Of a stretch of 64,000 nucleotides of DNA, positions 35,828-46,381 are shown piece by piece. Source of the stretch: Haliea alexandrii (lineage in GTDB: Bacteria > Pseudomonadota > Gammaproteobacteria > Pseudomonadales > Halieaceae); assembly GCF_003719295.1 (NCBI RefSeq), contig NZ_RFLW01000001.1:682001-746000 (forward strand), given 5' to 3'. Position numbers and translations under genes: made by a program. Position 1 is the first letter of the stretch, and the number at the start of each line of letters is the position of its first letter. Under the pieces are notes generated by a model. The model did not search any database and had not been told where the DNA came from. It saw only the letters and a list, made by a program, of their open reading frames with translations.

Positions 35828-36448
35828 CTATTCTTCGCCCGCAGCCCCGGGCCCGGGCGGAAAGGCCGCAAAGATCACTTCCGCCGCCTCGTTGTAGCGC
35901 TGTTGGTCCTGCAGCTGCTTGCCGGTCAGGCGTGAATGGGTGACGCCGCGCCAGACGGAGCGCTCCATCTCCGGGTCGATCATGTCGACGATGAAGGTGC
36001 CCTCGGTATAGTCGCGTACGCTCACCTCCGTGGACATGCCCATGCATGACCAGCAATTGTAGTAGCTGTAGCGGTTGTAGCCGTAGTACATGCCCATGTA
36101 GCCGGGACGGTCGTAGGTCTGCACATCGGTCTTGAACTGGGTGAGCAGGTGCCAGCTGACCAGCATGTCGGCGGCAGCCGCGTCTTCCACCAGTGTTATG
36201 CCTTTCAGGGACAGGGCATGCCGGATGGCGGTGTCAACGCGGTCTTTCTGGATATCGCTGAGTTGCAGGGGGTTATCGCCTGCCACACTCCCGGAATCTT
36301 CAAGGAACGCCACGCTGCGAACCTGGCTGAAGTCGTAGCTTTGGTCGTAATCCACATCGGGTTTGGGCGGGCCACTGGCGCAGGCCAGCAACAGTATGCT
36401 GAGGCCCCCGAGCAGGGCGATTTTGGACGTTTGGTATACAGTTTTCAC
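35828..36448 (-). CDS. DUF4136-type lipoprotein
   Basis: 206 residues from the GTG at 36448, with AAGGGG six bases before it. Lipoprotein signal with lipobox LLLAC near residue 24. The pattern DVDYDQSYDFSQVRSVAFL and a long central ADMLVSWHLLTQFKT region match DUF4136, a family of outer-membrane-associated lipoproteins of unknown role. A Tyr/Met-rich stretch (GYMGMYYGYNRYSYYNCWSC) lies in the middle. It ends beside the tRNA; the DUF3080-like gene follows upstream on the same strand. Confidence 0.82.
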   Translation of the reverse strand: MKTVYQTSKIALLGGLSILLLACASGPPKPDVDYDQSYDFSQVRSVAFLEDSGSVAGDNPLQLSDIQKDRVDTAIRHALSLKGITLVEDAAAADMLVSWHLLTQFKTDVQTYDRPGYMGMYYGYNRYSYYNCWSCMGMSTEVSVRDYTEGTFIVDMIDPEMERSVWRGVTHSRLTGKQLQDQQRYNEAAEVIFAAFPPGPGAAGEE

Positions 36449-36559
36449 GCGGTACCCCTTGCGGTTGTGTGTTCTGAGGCAGTGCTTTCCATCACTGCTT
36501 GGACTCGCCCTTCGCCACGGAGTTTCCCGGGATGCCAAATAGAGTACGTCCCCGGCTCT

Positions 36560-37612
36560 TCAACCGGCTCGCCTCCCGGCCCCGCCACAGGGCTCCAGCG
36601 TGGCCTGCAGCGCCTTCACATGCTGCCGGGGTGCCTCTGTCCAGCGCGACAGGCTGGCGTCACGCTGGGCCTGCCAGCTTTGGTAGGCCGGGGGCAGGGC
36701 GGGGGCCACTTGCTGTTCCAGTTCGTGCAGGAGTGGCAGCAGGTCGTGCTGGCGGCGGCCGAGGTTTGCGGACCACGGTTGCACGTCGCCCACAAAGAAC
36801 TTTTCTATCACGGTGTTCAGTGTGTCTGCCGCCGCGGGCCGCAGGTCGCCGCGGCAAAGTGGCCCCTCGGCGCGCTGCGCGGCCAGCACCGCATTGCCAG
36901 CCGCCAGCCAGCCCTGTTGCAGCGCCAGTGCTCTGAGTAGCGCGCCGCCATCGCCCAGCGCGACTTCGCTGAGCTGTATCTCGAACGCCATATTGTCGGC
37001 ACGGTAATCGCCCGCGAGCCAGCGGCGCACGCTGGCATTGATGTTGGAGAGCGCGGTGAGTGGCGCGCTGCTGGTATTGGCGGGATACTGGCCCAGGGTC
37101 GACGGCGGCCGCCACAGGGCGCGATACTCTGGCCCGCCGAGGGTGGCGTTGAAAATGAGCGCCGGCAGTTGTCGCCGCTTCTGTGCATGGGCACTCGCCA
37201 GCAGGTCGGCGAGTGTGCCTTCCCCCTGGCTGCGCTGGTAGTCGATGCATTCGGGGGCCAGCTGCAGGAATTCCAGCTCCAGTAACAGGCGCTGGGAGGC
37301 GCTCGCCATGAGGCCCAGGCTGCTGTTGCGTTTGCCAATGGTCACCTGCACTGCGCAACCGGTGAGGGCGAGAAAGTCCAGGGTTCCCAGGTTGCCGCTT
37401 TCCAGCGTCAGCTTGAGTTCGCTGCGGTGGGGTAGTCGTGGCAGAGTGACTGGGGTTGCGGCCGGCGCGGGGTGCCCCAGGGTGCGCTCCAGCCGTTGCA
37501 CATAGTCCGCGAGTGCCGCGTCTGGTGAGGGCTCGGCGCAGGCAACAAGCGTCAGCGCACCGGCAAGGAATGCGGTACGCAGGAGCCGGCGTTGCGGGGA
37601 ACAGGCGTGCAT
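36560..37612 (-). CDS. DUF3080-like lipoprotein
   Basis: 350 residues with lipobox LTLVAC at about residues 21-26. The mature N-terminus ALADYVQRLERTLG followed by LPRLPHRSEL, then LDFLALTGCAVQVTIGKRNSSLGLMASASQRLLLELEFL in outline, matches what I recall of the gammaproteobacterial DUF3080 family. Two conserved cysteines (in LTGCAVQ and PECIDYQ) may form a disulfide. Role unknown. It precedes the DUF4136 lipoprotein on the same strand with about 110 bases between, so joint transcription is possible. Confidence 0.65.
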   Translation of the reverse strand: MHACSPQRRLLRTAFLAGALTLVACAEPSPDAALADYVQRLERTLGHPAPAATPVTLPRLPHRSELKLTLESGNLGTLDFLALTGCAVQVTIGKRNSSLGLMASASQRLLLELEFLQLAPECIDYQRSQGEGTLADLLASAHAQKRRQLPALIFNATLGGPEYRALWRPPSTLGQYPANTSSAPLTALSNINASVRRWLAGDYRADNMAFEIQLSEVALGDGGALLRALALQQGWLAAGNAVLAAQRAEGPLCRGDLRPAAADTLNTVIEKFFVGDVQPWSANLGRRQHDLLPLLHELEQQVAPALPPAYQSWQAQRDASLSRWTEAPRQHVKALQATLEPCGGAGRRAG

Positions 37613-37714
37613 GGCGCTGTTATAACCGAATTAGCACGGCCGCGCTGCGGGCAAATGTGAGCACGCTGCAGTCTGCCACCTCGTTGCCGGGTGCAGCGCT
37701 GCCCTTGCGCCGTG

Positions 37715-38350
37715 CTATTGGTCGCCTGCGGATTCCAGGGCGGCCTTGGCCCGTGGCAGCCAGGCGTGGATATGCCCGCACTCTTCGGGTACGGCGGCCT
37801 TGATCCAGCCCGCAAACTCGACGCAGATCAGCAGGTCGATATCCGCCATGGAAAAGTGCTCGCCGGCGAGGAAGGTGCTCTTTGCCAGTGCGCGGTCCAC
37901 CATGCGCCAGCCACCCTCCAGGCGCTGCTTGCCCCGGTCCACCAGGGCTGGAATCTGCGCCACGTTCATCGGCCCCGGGAGCGCGCGGTCGGCAAACGCG
38001 GGGTTACCGTTGCGGAATACCTCGGCAATGGCGTGGAAAATGCTGTTGAACAGGCGGTGGTTCCAGCTGATCACCTGGGCCTTCTCCAGCGGCGTGGTGC
38101 CGAGCAGGGGTTTCTCGGGATAGAGCGCCTCCAGGTAGACGCAGGCGCCGATCACTTCGGTGAGCACCGTGCCGTCATCCAGTGCCAGGGCGGGCACAGT
38201 GCACATCGGATTGACCCTGCGGAAGTTTTCTTCGAACTGTGCCTGCTTCATCATATCGACTTGCTCGGTGTCGAGAGCGATACCCTTGTAGTCCAGGAAC
38301 AGCTGCAGGCGGCGGGGGTTGGGGGCGGGGTCGTAGGTATAAAGCTTCAT
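37715..38350 (-). CDS. Glutathione S-transferase
   Basis: 211 residues from the ATG at 38350, with GGAG seven bases upstream. Thioredoxin-like N-terminal domain: MKLYTYDPAPNPRRLQLFLDYKGI, then the cis-Pro segment MCTVPALALDDGTVLTEVIGACVYLE, where TE binds the glutathione gamma-glutamyl group. The all-helical C-terminal domain has AGEHFSMADIDLLICVEF, the N-capping box of GSTs. Cytosolic conjugation or isomerase activity is likely; substrate unknown. Confidence 0.92.
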   Translation of the reverse strand: MKLYTYDPAPNPRRLQLFLDYKGIALDTEQVDMMKQAQFEENFRRVNPMCTVPALALDDGTVLTEVIGACVYLEALYPEKPLLGTTPLEKAQVISWNHRLFNSIFHAIAEVFRNGNPAFADRALPGPMNVAQIPALVDRGKQRLEGGWRMVDRALAKSTFLAGEHFSMADIDLLICVEFAGWIKAAVPEECGHIHAWLPRAKAALESAGDQ

Positions 38351-38489
38351 GCGGCTTCTCCAGGTGATGTCCGGTGTGCGCGCTATAGTACGGGCAAACC
38401 GCGCACCGGTGCCAGCAGTGCACAATGCCGAGTTTTCCCCCGGCGCATAACTGGCTATAATGCGCGGCCAGTAAATAGAGGACTCCATT

Positions 38490-38918
38490 GTGATGAGCCG
38501 AATTGTAGTGAGTATCGTGGCGCTGTGTGCCGCAATGGCAGCCGGTGCAATTGAACTGTCTGACAGCCAGCGGTCAGCCATCGAAGAACGCATCAAGCCC
38601 ATGGGTGAAGTCTGCCTGCAGGGCGATGCCAGCTGCGGCGGCGCGGCGGCGGTGGGCGGTGCAGCCATGGCGCGCTCCGGTGAGGAAGTGTACAACGCGG
38701 CCTGCATGGCCTGTCACATGACGGGTGCGGGCGGTGCGCCGGTGGTGGGCGACGTCACGGTGTGGGCCGATCGCATAGTCAAGGGCATGGAAGTGTTGCA
38801 TGACCACGGCATCAACGGTATTCCCGGCACCGGCATGATCGCCAAGGGCGGCTGCATGAGCTGCTCTGACGAGGAAGTCATGGCGGCGGTAGACTTCATG
38901 GTGGACAACAGCCAGTAA
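38490..38918 (+). CDS. Cytochrome c5-family protein
   Basis: 142 residues. GAGGA lies seven bases before a GTG at 38490 and ten before an ATG at 38493, so the start may be either. Signal peptide ends near AAGA. Haem c motif CMACH is in YNAACMACHMTGAGGAP; the sixth ligand Met is in GTGMIAKGG, followed by the CMSC pair and the helix EVMAAVDFMVDNSQ, all typical of cytochrome c5. Periplasmic electron carrier in respiration. A rho-independent terminator follows at 38936. Confidence 0.93.
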   Translation: MMSRIVVSIVALCAAMAAGAIELSDSQRSAIEERIKPMGEVCLQGDASCGGAAAVGGAAMARSGEEVYNAACMACHMTGAGGAPVVGDVTVWADRIVKGMEVLHDHGINGIPGTGMIAKGGCMSCSDEEVMAAVDFMVDNSQ

Positions 38919-38935
38919 ATCACTCCGCCACGATA

Positions 38936-38967
38936 AAGCCGCCCCGCTTCGGCCGGGCGGCTTTTTT
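38936..38967 (+). terminator. Rho-independent terminator of the cytochrome c5 gene
   Basis: Seven-base-pair GC stem GCCGCCC/GGGCGGC with a ten-base loop containing CTTCGG, then six T. It starts 18 bases after the cytochrome stop codon. Confidence 0.9.
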
Positions 38968-39063
38968 GTGCGCGATGGTTTCTAGTCGGTTCAGCAGCAT
39001 GCATGTTTTTGCCCCCCTGTGCTCTGTTACAGTGGGTGCACTGACCACAACCGGAGGTGCCGC

Positions 39064-40206
39064 GTGTCACGCTTGAAGCTCTTGATTCGTGCTCCGGCAG
39101 TCTGTTCCCTGCTCCTGCTCGCAGCCTGTTCCGAACCCCCATCCACGCCGCCGCCGGTTGGCGTAGTGGTGGATACGGTGCGGGTGGAGCCCTATCAGGC
39201 GCAATCCGTGTACGTGGGGCGCCTGGTGGCGCGCGACGACGTGACCATTCGCGCCAGTGTCAGCGGCTACCTGCAGGAGCGCAGCTTCAATGAGGGTGAG
39301 CAGGTGCAGGCGGGGGATGTGTTGTACGTTATCGACCCCTCTGAGTATGCGGCTGCGCTGGCCATTGCCCGGGCTGACCTGGCGTCAGCCAAGGCCAACC
39401 AGACCAATGCGCAACGCAATTATCAGCGCGGCCTTGAGCTCTTACCCAAGAACGCGATTTCCCAGGTGGAGATGGACAATCTCACGGCGCAGAAACTGGA
39501 TGCCGACGCCCGCATCGAGTCCGCGCAGGCGCAGGTCACTGCAGCCGAGGTGAACCTGGGCTTCACGACCATCAAGGCGCCCATCTCGGGCCGCATCGGC
39601 CGCAGCCAGGTGAGCCCCGGAGACCTGGTAGGCCCGAGCAGCGGTGACCTGACCACGCTGGTGAGCATCGATCCCATCGAGGCGCTGTTTCAGGTGTCGG
39701 AGGCGACCTACATCGACCAGATCAGCCAGCGGGTGACCGCCAACCCGACGGTGGATGACCTGAAGAGTATCGAGGTGACCCTGGAGCTTGCCGATGGCCT
39801 GCAGTACCCGGAGGTGGGTCAGATTGACTACTTCGGCAACCGCATTGACGCCGCCACGGGCACCATGGAAGCCCGCGCACGCATCCCCAACCCCTATGGC
39901 CTGCTGGTGCCCGGGCAGTATGTACGCGTCACTCTGCAGGACACGGCACTGAAGGATGGCCTGTTTGTGCCTCTGGCGGCGGTGCAGGCTGACCAGCAGG
40001 GTGCCTTTGTGCTGGTGGTGACAGAGAATGGCACGGTGCAGCGCAGTAATGCAGAGCTTGGAGAGCGCCTGGATGACAGGGTGCTGGTCACAGGCGGTCT
40101 GCAGGCAGGCGACCGCGTGATCGTGCGCGGGCTGCAACAGGTGCGGCCGGGCATGCCGGTGACCATCACCGCGACGGTGGGCGTCGCCGCCGACGAGGGC
40201 AGCTGA
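39064..40206 (+). CDS. RND efflux periplasmic adaptor lipoprotein
   Basis: 380 residues from the GTG at 39064, with GGAGG six bases upstream. Lipobox LLAAC. The membrane-fusion fold is clear: [27 protein letters not shown] and [24 protein letters not shown], a coiled-coil hairpin (about residues 95-150, [27 protein letters not shown]), and [24 protein letters not shown]. AcrA/MexA/MexE type, linking the pump to an outer-membrane channel. The stop overlaps the ATG of the pump gene (TGATG). No TolC-type gene is present in the window. Confidence 0.95.
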   Translation: MSRLKLLIRAPAVCSLLLLAACSEPPSTPPPVGVVVDTVRVEPYQAQSVYVGRLVARDDVTIRASVSGYLQERSFNEGEQVQAGDVLYVIDPSEYAAALAIARADLASAKANQTNAQRNYQRGLELLPKNAISQVEMDNLTAQKLDADARIESAQAQVTAAEVNLGFTTIKAPISGRIGRSQVSPGDLVGPSSGDLTTLVSIDPIEALFQVSEATYIDQISQRVTANPTVDDLKSIEVTLELADGLQYPEVGQIDYFGNRIDAATGTMEARARIPNPYGLLVPGQYVRVTLQDTALKDGLFVPLAAVQADQQGAFVLVVTENGTVQRSNAELGERLDDRVLVTGGLQAGDRVIVRGLQQVRPGMPVTITATVGVAADEGS

Positions 40207-43200
40207 TGTTCAGTGCCTTCTTCATCCGGCGGCCCAAGTTTGCGCTGGTAATTGCCATTGTGCTCACCCTGTTGGGTACCCTCGCGCTGCGCCTGTTGCC
40301 GGTCAACGAATACCCCCCCATTGCGCCCCCCAACATCGTGGTGTCCGGTGTGTACCCGGGCGCGGCGGCCGAGGTGGTGGAGATGGCGGTGGGCGCCCCT
40401 ATTGAAGATGCGGTAAACGGGGTGGAGGACATGCTCTATATGTCCTCCAAGAGCGCCAATGACGGCAGCTACTCCCTCACCATCACCTTTGCCATTGGCA
40501 CGGACGCCGACATGGCGCTGGTGCGGGTACAGAACCGGGTCAAGCTGGCGGAGCCGGCCCTGCCCGCGGAGGTGACGGCTCGCGGCCTGCAGATTGTAGA
40601 GCGTGCGCCGGACATGCTGAAGATCATCAGCTTCACGTCGCCGGACGAATCGCTGGACTACAAGTTCCTCTCCAACTACGTGAAGATCAATGTGGCGGGG
40701 GCGCTGAGCCGGGTGCCAGGTATCTCCGGTGCGACCGTGATGGGGCAGGCGGACTACGCCATGCGGCTCTGGCTGGACCCGGACAAGATGGCCAACCGCA
40801 GCCTGTCGGTGACGGATATCCAGGCGGCATTGCGTGAACAGAACGTGCAGGTGGCGGCCGGCAAGATCGGCGGCCCACCCTTCGACCAGCGTATGGAAAC
40901 CGAGTTTACCCTGCGTGTGAAAGGGCGCCTGCAGGATGTGCAGGAGTTCGAGAACATTGTGCTGCGCGCTCGCCCGGATGGTTCTGCCATTTACCTGCGC
41001 GATGTGGCGCGGGTGGAACTGGGGCAGTCCTCCTACGGATTCTACGGGGAGATCAGTGGTCGCCCGGCGGTCAACGTTGCCCTGTACCAGGCTTCGGACG
41101 CCAATGCGCTGGAGGTGGGCAAAGCGGTGGATGTGCTGGTGGCGGACCTGGCGCAGGCCTTCCCGGCGGGCATGGCCTACCAGATCAACTACGACACCAC
41201 ACGTTATGTGTCGACGGCGGTCTCTCAGGTGCTGCAGTCCCTGCTGGTGGCGGTGTTGCTGGTGGTGCTCATCACGTTCCTGTTTCTGGGCAGCCTGCGC
41301 GCTACCCTGGTGCCGGCGGTGACTATCCCGGTATCACTGGTGTCATCGCTGGCGGTGCTGTTCCTGCTCGGCATGTCGATCAATACCATGACCCTGTTCG
41401 CCCTGATCTTGGCGATTGGCGTGGTGGTGGATGATGCCATTCTGGTGATTGAAAACTGCGATCGGCACCTGCGCGAAGACCCGGAGCTGCAGCCGCGGGA
41501 TGCAGCCCTGCAGACCATGCGCGAGGTGGGTGGGGCGATTATTGCGACCACGCTGGTGTTGCTTGCCGTGTTCCTGCCGGTGGCGGCGTTGCCGGGCATC
41601 ACCGGCGAGATGTACCGCCAGTTCGGCGTCACTATCTGTGTGGCGGTGGTGTTTTCCTCCATCAACGCGCTCACCCTCAGCCCGGCCCTCTGCGCCCTGT
41701 TACTGCAACGGGGCGGCCAGCGCGACGCGGGCTGGTACCGGTTGTTTCTGGCTGGCTTTGCGCGCGTTACCGGCGGTTACACGCGCGGTGTGGACTGGGT
41801 GCTGCGCAAACTGCTGGTGGTGGGGCTGATTTTTGTGGCGTGGATGGGTGCGCTCGCGGTGGGGGTGATCGCCACGCCGACCGCGCTGGTGCCGGATGAG
41901 GACAAGGGTGCGCTGCTGGTGAACATCCAGTTGCCGGATGCCGCGTCTCTGTTGCGTACCCGCGATGCCGTGCGCAAGGTGTCGGATATTATCGCTGCCG
42001 ATGATGCCGTGCAGAGTGTGACCGAGGTGACCGGGTTTTCCATCCTTACCGGTGCCATGGCGAGCAATGCCGCCACCCTGTTCGTGGTGCTCAAACACTG
42101 GGACGACCGTCAGCGGGCCGAGGAGCTGGTGTTCGCTGTGGCGCAGCGTATCAATCAACAGGCATTTTTGCGGGTGCCAGAGGCGCAGGTGGTGGCCATT
42201 GCGCCTCCGGCCATTCCGGGCATGGGGGCGGTGGGCGGCCTGGAGTTGATGCTGCAGGATACGCTGTCGCGCGGGCCAACCGAGCTGGCCACGGTGCTCA
42301 ACAATTTCATTGTGGAGAGCAACGCACAGCCGGCCCTGGCCGGCGTGTTCAGTACCTTCCGCGCCAACGTGCCCCAGTATTTTATCGACGTGGACCGGGT
42401 GAAAGCGAAGAACCTGGGGGTGCCCTTGAGCGAGGTGTTCCTGACCCTGCAGGCGCAGCTGGGCTCCCTGTATATCAACGATTTCAACAAGTTCGGCCAG
42501 ACTTACCAGGTTACCATGCAGGCAGACGCTCCGTTTCGCGCGGACCTGGAAGGTCTGGAGCACTTCTACGTCAAGTCTGGCAGCGGACAGATGGTGCCCC
42601 TGAGTACCCTGGTGCGCAGTAGCCTTACTCTGGGCCCGGACGTCACCCAGCGCTACAACCTGTACCGCGCCGCCACCGTACGCGGCAGCGTCACGCCCGG
42701 TTTCAGCAGTGGCGACGGTATGCGGGCCTTCGAGGCGGTGGCCGCCACCTTGCCCGCCGGTTACCGCGTGGCCTGGACGGGCGCGGCCTTCCAGCAACAA
42801 GAGGCAGGCAACACGGCGTTACTCGGCTTTGGTCTCGCCCTGGTGTTCGTCTACCTGTTCCTGGTGGCGCAGTATGAGAGCTGGTCGGTCCCCATCGCTA
42901 TTATCCTGGTGGTGCCTATGGCGATTGGCGGGGCGATTCTGGCGCTGCTGCTGACCGGGCAGGCGCTGAACCTGTACGCCCAAATCGGGCTGGTGTTGCT
43001 GATTGCCATGGCGGCGAAGAACGCCATCCTGATCGTCGAATTCGCCCGGCAGCTGCGCGAGGAGGCAGGCCGCGGCATCGTCGAGGCCGCGGCGGAAGCG
43101 GGTCGTTTGCGCTTTCGCGCCGTGTGCATGACGGCGGTGTCTTTCATCCTCGGCATCCTGCCGCTGGTGTTCGCCAGCGGTGCCGGAGCGTTCGGTCAGC

Positions 43201-43349
43201 GTTCGCTCGGCATCACCGTGTTTGGCGGGATGCTCGCGGCGCTGCTGGTGGGTACGTTTTTCATTCCCGGCTTCTATGCCATTGTGCAAATCGCGCGCGA
43301 GCAGCTGAAACAGCGCCTGGGTATCGGCGCGCGGGATCAGCGCGGCTAG
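40206..43349 (+). CDS. RND multidrug efflux pump (HAE1 family)
   Basis: 1047 residues, AcrB/MexF length. First helix [24 protein letters not shown], then the porter domain. The proton-relay Asp pair is in [14 protein letters not shown] (TM4) and the partner Lys in [17 protein letters not shown] (TM10). [26 protein letters not shown] and [15 protein letters not shown] are typical of the family. It uses the proton gradient to move hydrophobic compounds outwards through an adaptor and outer-membrane channel. Translationally coupled to the adaptor. Confidence 0.97.
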   Translation: MFSAFFIRRPKFALVIAIVLTLLGTLALRLLPVNEYPPIAPPNIVVSGVYPGAAAEVVEMAVGAPIEDAVNGVEDMLYMSSKSANDGSYSLTITFAIGTDADMALVRVQNRVKLAEPALPAEVTARGLQIVERAPDMLKIISFTSPDESLDYKFLSNYVKINVAGALSRVPGISGATVMGQADYAMRLWLDPDKMANRSLSVTDIQAALREQNVQVAAGKIGGPPFDQRMETEFTLRVKGRLQDVQEFENIVLRARPDGSAIYLRDVARVELGQSSYGFYGEISGRPAVNVALYQASDANALEVGKAVDVLVADLAQAFPAGMAYQINYDTTRYVSTAVSQVLQSLLVAVLLVVLITFLFLGSLRATLVPAVTIPVSLVSSLAVLFLLGMSINTMTLFALILAIGVVVDDAILVIENCDRHLREDPELQPRDAALQTMREVGGAIIATTLVLLAVFLPVAALPGITGEMYRQFGVTICVAVVFSSINALTLSPALCALLLQRGGQRDAGWYRLFLAGFARVTGGYTRGVDWVLRKLLVVGLIFVAWMGALAVGVIATPTALVPDEDKGALLVNIQLPDAASLLRTRDAVRKVSDIIAADDAVQSVTEVTGFSILTGAMASNAATLFVVLKHWDDRQRAEELVFAVAQRINQQAFLRVPEAQVVAIAPPAIPGMGAVGGLELMLQDTLSRGPTELATVLNNFIVESNAQPALAGVFSTFRANVPQYFIDVDRVKAKNLGVPLSEVFLTLQAQLGSLYINDFNKFGQTYQVTMQADAPFRADLEGLEHFYVKSGSGQMVPLSTLVRSSLTLGPDVTQRYNLYRAATVRGSVTPGFSSGDGMRAFEAVAATLPAGYRVAWTGAAFQQQEAGNTALLGFGLALVFVYLFLVAQYESWSVPIAIILVVPMAIGGAILALLLTGQALNLYAQIGLVLLIAMAAKNAILIVEFARQLREEAGRGIVEAAAEAGRLRFRAVCMTAVSFILGILPLVFASGAGAFGQRSLGITVFGGMLAALLVGTFFIPGFYAIVQIAREQLKQRLGIGARDQRG

Positions 43350-43485
43350 CCGGCAGGGTTTGCATCAGGTGCGAGGTTGGCGGGCCTGCGCAGTCATCGG
43401 GTGTGCTGGTCGCCGCCAGCGGGGGCACTTATACTTCCGGTGACTGTAAAGAGGTGGGCACGGTATCAACACTGACGCACGCTAT

Positions 43486-44472
43486 ATGGCCTGGCTACTG
43501 GATTTTCTGGCCGGTGAAGGGCTCGACGCCGACGCGCTGGCGCGCGCCCACGGTATCTGTGTCCAGAAGCTGTATCGCCCGGAAACCCGTATCAGTGATG
43601 CCAGCCACCGGGGCATTCTGCGTGACGCGCAGGCGCGCTTTCAGGGCGGCTCGCTGGGCCTGCAGCTGGGTTTGCACCGCTCGATTGCCACGCTGGACCA
43701 GCTGGCCTATCTGATGATGAGCAGTGCAACGCTGCGTGAATCCATTGAGCACGGCCTGCGCTTCCAGAACTACCCCGGCCGCTTCTCGGGCTTTCACGTG
43801 GTGACCGCATTCAGTGAAATCGAGGGGCAGGGTTGCTATCAGATCCACGCCCACGACAGCCTGGCTGACCTGCGCCTGCTGGTGGTGGAGGAGCTGCTGG
43901 CCGCCATCGTGACCACCTCGCGCTGGGTACTGGGCCGGGCACTGCCGGTCACCGCCCTCAAGGTGGATTACCCGGCGCCTGCCCACCGCGACGAATACAC
44001 GGCCATTTTCAACGCGCCCGTGCAGTTCGACAGCGCGGCCATACAGCTGTTTTTCAATGCCGATATTCTGGACCAGCCCCTGCCCCACGCCAGCCCCCAG
44101 AGTGCGGCCCTCTATGCCCGGCTGTGTGAGGAAACCAGCATCAGCCGCAACCAGGGCGACATCGCCTGGCGCCTGTGGCGGATCATCGTCGACAACCTCG
44201 CGGAACCGCCCAGCCTGGAGGCCTGTGCCTCACTGTTGCACTGCAGCGTACGTACGCTGAGCCGTAAATTGCAGGCCCAGGGTTGGCAGTACCAGCAGCT
44301 GGTTGATCAGGTGCGGGAGATCCATGCGCGCCGCTACCTCAGCCATCCCGGGCTCAGCGTCACGCACATTGCGCATCAGCTGGGGTACGCCGACAGTTCC
44401 GGGTTTCACCGTGCCTTCAAAAAGTGGACAGGCCTCGCCCCGAGTGAGTACCGGGCCCGCCTGTTTGCCTGA
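43486..44472 (+). CDS. AraC-family regulator with OruR/ArgR-like N-terminal domain
   Basis: 328 residues. N-terminal domain (about 1-200) of the Arabinose_bd type PF12625: FQGGSLGLQLGLHRSIATLDQLAYLMMSSATLRESIEHGLRF in outline. C-terminal AraC helix-turn-helix: LEACASLLHCSVRTLSRKLQAQGWQYQQLVDQVREIHARRYL, then VTHIAHQLGYADSSGFHRAFKKWTGLAPSEYR. It sits between the RND pump and the aldolase/TauD pair, all on the same strand. It could regulate either; a direct repeat upstream of the aldolase gene favours the latter. An upstream non-ATG start cannot be excluded. Confidence 0.9.
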   Translation: MAWLLDFLAGEGLDADALARAHGICVQKLYRPETRISDASHRGILRDAQARFQGGSLGLQLGLHRSIATLDQLAYLMMSSATLRESIEHGLRFQNYPGRFSGFHVVTAFSEIEGQGCYQIHAHDSLADLRLLVVEELLAAIVTTSRWVLGRALPVTALKVDYPAPAHRDEYTAIFNAPVQFDSAAIQLFFNADILDQPLPHASPQSAALYARLCEETSISRNQGDIAWRLWRIIVDNLAEPPSLEACASLLHCSVRTLSRKLQAQGWQYQQLVDQVREIHARRYLSHPGLSVTHIAHQLGYADSSGFHRAFKKWTGLAPSEYRARLFA

Positions 44473-44487
44473 CCCGCGGATGGCGTA

Positions 44488-44519
44488 ATCGGCCATGCAA
44501 GTGGCAATATTCGCCATGC
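44488..44519. promoter_or_regulatory. Direct repeat upstream of the aldolase gene, possible AraC operator
   Basis: Two copies of a sequence close to AT-N2-GCCATGC (ending at 44498 and 44519) lie 21 bases apart, two helical turns. This spacing is usual for AraC-family half-sites. The repeat lies 136 bases before the aldolase start and directly after the AraC gene. Confidence 0.35.
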
Positions 44520-44654
44520 CGGAAATCGTGTGCCTCACTATGCTTCACGGAATAACCCTGGCCCGGGCCGTTTGCCATGCCCAGAGGCCGGTTGAACCGG
44601 ATCAGTTGTAGACTGCAGTCAGTTCATTCACTCGCCAGACAATGGAGTTGCGCC

Positions 44655-45425
44655 ATGAAAAAATATGACGGTTTGAATCAGGCCATGGTGGAGCGCTTCG
44701 CCCCCAAGCCCGGTCGGCACGCCCTGCTGCCCGAAATGAGCGCGAAAGCCCAGGTAGCGCTGATGTGTCGCATGATGTTTCGCGAGGGATGGAACGAGCA
44801 CATTGCCGGGCATATCACCTGGCGCCAGAGCGATGGCAGCATACTCACCAACCCCTGGGAGCTGGCCTGGGATGAGCTGACCGCCAGCGACATCATGACG
44901 CTGGACGCCGAGGGCAATATCATCGATGGCGAGTGGAACATTACTCCGGCCATCGGTCTGCACCTGCAGCTGCACGATTTGCGTCCCGATGTGCATGTGG
45001 TGATTCACAACCACACGCACTGGAGTGGCATCTGGGCCAATTTACAGCGCACGCCACCGATCTATGACCAAACCGGCGCCCATTGCGGCCTGGAACTGCC
45101 GGTCTACAACGAATACAGCGGCACCTTCGAGGACGAGGCGACCACGCTGTCGGCCGCCGAAGCGCTGGGCGACTCCAAGTGGGCGCTGCTGGCCAATCAT
45201 GGCGCGCTGGTGGTGGGTAAAGATCTGCGCCAGGCGCACCTGCGGGTTATCACTCTGGAATGGCGCTGCAAACGTGCCTATGAGGTGGAGTTGCTCGGCG
45301 GGGCTGAACCCCTCAGCGACGAGGTGGTGGAAAAGGTCAGCATCACCGATGGCAATGGTTTCCCCTTCTGCTTTGAAGCCATGGCCCGTCGCGAACTGCG
45401 CCTTGACCCCAGCATTCTGGAATAG
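44655..45425 (+). CDS. Class II aldolase/adducin-domain protein
   Basis: 256 residues from the ATG at 44655, with GGAG seven bases upstream. Fold marks: ALMCRMMFREGWNEHIAGHIT, then zinc-binding IHNHTHWSGIW (around residues 116-125) and ALLANHGALVVGKDLRQA with the third His. Family members cleave or decarboxylate sugar phosphates or act on related hydroxy-carbonyl compounds; many remain uncharacterised. The next gene, a TauD-type dioxygenase, starts ten bases downstream, so the two are one operon. Confidence 0.9.
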   Translation: MKKYDGLNQAMVERFAPKPGRHALLPEMSAKAQVALMCRMMFREGWNEHIAGHITWRQSDGSILTNPWELAWDELTASDIMTLDAEGNIIDGEWNITPAIGLHLQLHDLRPDVHVVIHNHTHWSGIWANLQRTPPIYDQTGAHCGLELPVYNEYSGTFEDEATTLSAAEALGDSKWALLANHGALVVGKDLRQAHLRVITLEWRCKRAYEVELLGGAEPLSDEVVEKVSITDGNGFPFCFEAMARRELRLDPSILE

Positions 45426-45434
45426 GGAAACCGT

Positions 45435-46364
45435 ATGAGCCTTACCGTAAAACCGCTTGCCAACATTGGCGCTGAAATCAGCGGCCTGGATATTAACGAG
45501 CCCGTTTCCGAAGCGCTGGCGAAAGAGCTGAAAGACCTGTGGTATGAATATGGTGTCTTGCTTATCCGCGGCCAGAGCATCACCCCGGAAAATCAGATCG
45601 CGTTCAGCCGTACCTTTGGTCCGCTGGAAATACACCCGCTCAAGGCAAAGACCTCGGAGGCGAACCCGGAGCTGTTCGTGCTGGAAAACGGCGGTGACAA
45701 GGACCAGTACGCCACCGCGTTCTACAAGGGGGAGAAGATTGTCGGACGCCTGGACTGGCATATCGACCTGCACTACACGGGCAAACCCAATCATGGCGCG
45801 CTGCTGACGGCCGTCACCGTGGCGGAGGAAGATGGCCTGACCGGTTTTGGCGACCTCAGCAAGGCTTACGACGCCCTGGATGACGATACGAAAGCCCTGC
45901 TGGAAAAGCTGGAAGTGGCCTATTGTTTCAGCATGCAGCGCCGCCACATGCGCTACGTCGATCTGGAAGGCTACGAGCCCGGGCCCTACAGCCCACGCAA
46001 GCCGTCAGACGTGGGCTTTCCGGATTTCCCGGATGCCGTCTATCCCGCCGCGCACAATCATCCGGTAACCGGTCGCAAGGTGTTGGGCATTGTGGAGCAG
46101 TTCCTGGATCGGGTGATCACCCCGCAGCAGTTCGGCCTGTCCAACGATGAGTCCATCGAGCTGCTGGAGATGCTGGTAGCACATACCCGCAAGCCGGAGT
46201 TCCACTACTTCCACCAATGGCAGCAGGGTGACCTAGTGCTGTGGGACAACTGGCGCATCATGCACTGCGCCACAGGCACCAAGCCCGGCGTGCGCCGTGT
46301 GATCAACCGCACGACCATCGAGGGCAACACCATGCTCGGGCGTGTACTGGGGGCCGAACGGTAG
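45435..46364 (+). CDS. TauD/TfdA-family 2-oxoglutarate dioxygenase
   Basis: 309 residues. N-terminal IGAEISGLDINEPVSEALAKELKDLW and GVLLIRGQSITPENQIAFSRTFGPLE are characteristic. Iron ligands: WHID (His109, Asp111) and the distal His in NWRIMHCATG (about 275); the 2-oxoglutarate-binding Arg is in GVRRVINRTTI. It hydroxylates an unknown substrate using Fe(II), 2-oxoglutarate and O2. Paired with the class II aldolase, which might cleave the hydroxylated product. It ends 18 bases from the convergent ubiquitin-like gene. Confidence 0.92.
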   Translation: MSLTVKPLANIGAEISGLDINEPVSEALAKELKDLWYEYGVLLIRGQSITPENQIAFSRTFGPLEIHPLKAKTSEANPELFVLENGGDKDQYATAFYKGEKIVGRLDWHIDLHYTGKPNHGALLTAVTVAEEDGLTGFGDLSKAYDALDDDTKALLEKLEVAYCFSMQRRHMRYVDLEGYEPGPYSPRKPSDVGFPDFPDAVYPAAHNHPVTGRKVLGIVEQFLDRVITPQQFGLSNDESIELLEMLVAHTRKPEFHYFHQWQQGDLVLWDNWRIMHCATGTKPGVRRVINRTTIEGNTMLGRVLGAER

Positions 46365-46381
46365 CCCAGGCCCTGTACCTG

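Noticed and set aside
41700-42800. 366-codon antisense frame inside the RND pump gene
   Set aside because: His/Gln/Arg-rich shadow frame without family likeness; the pump frame is fully conserved.
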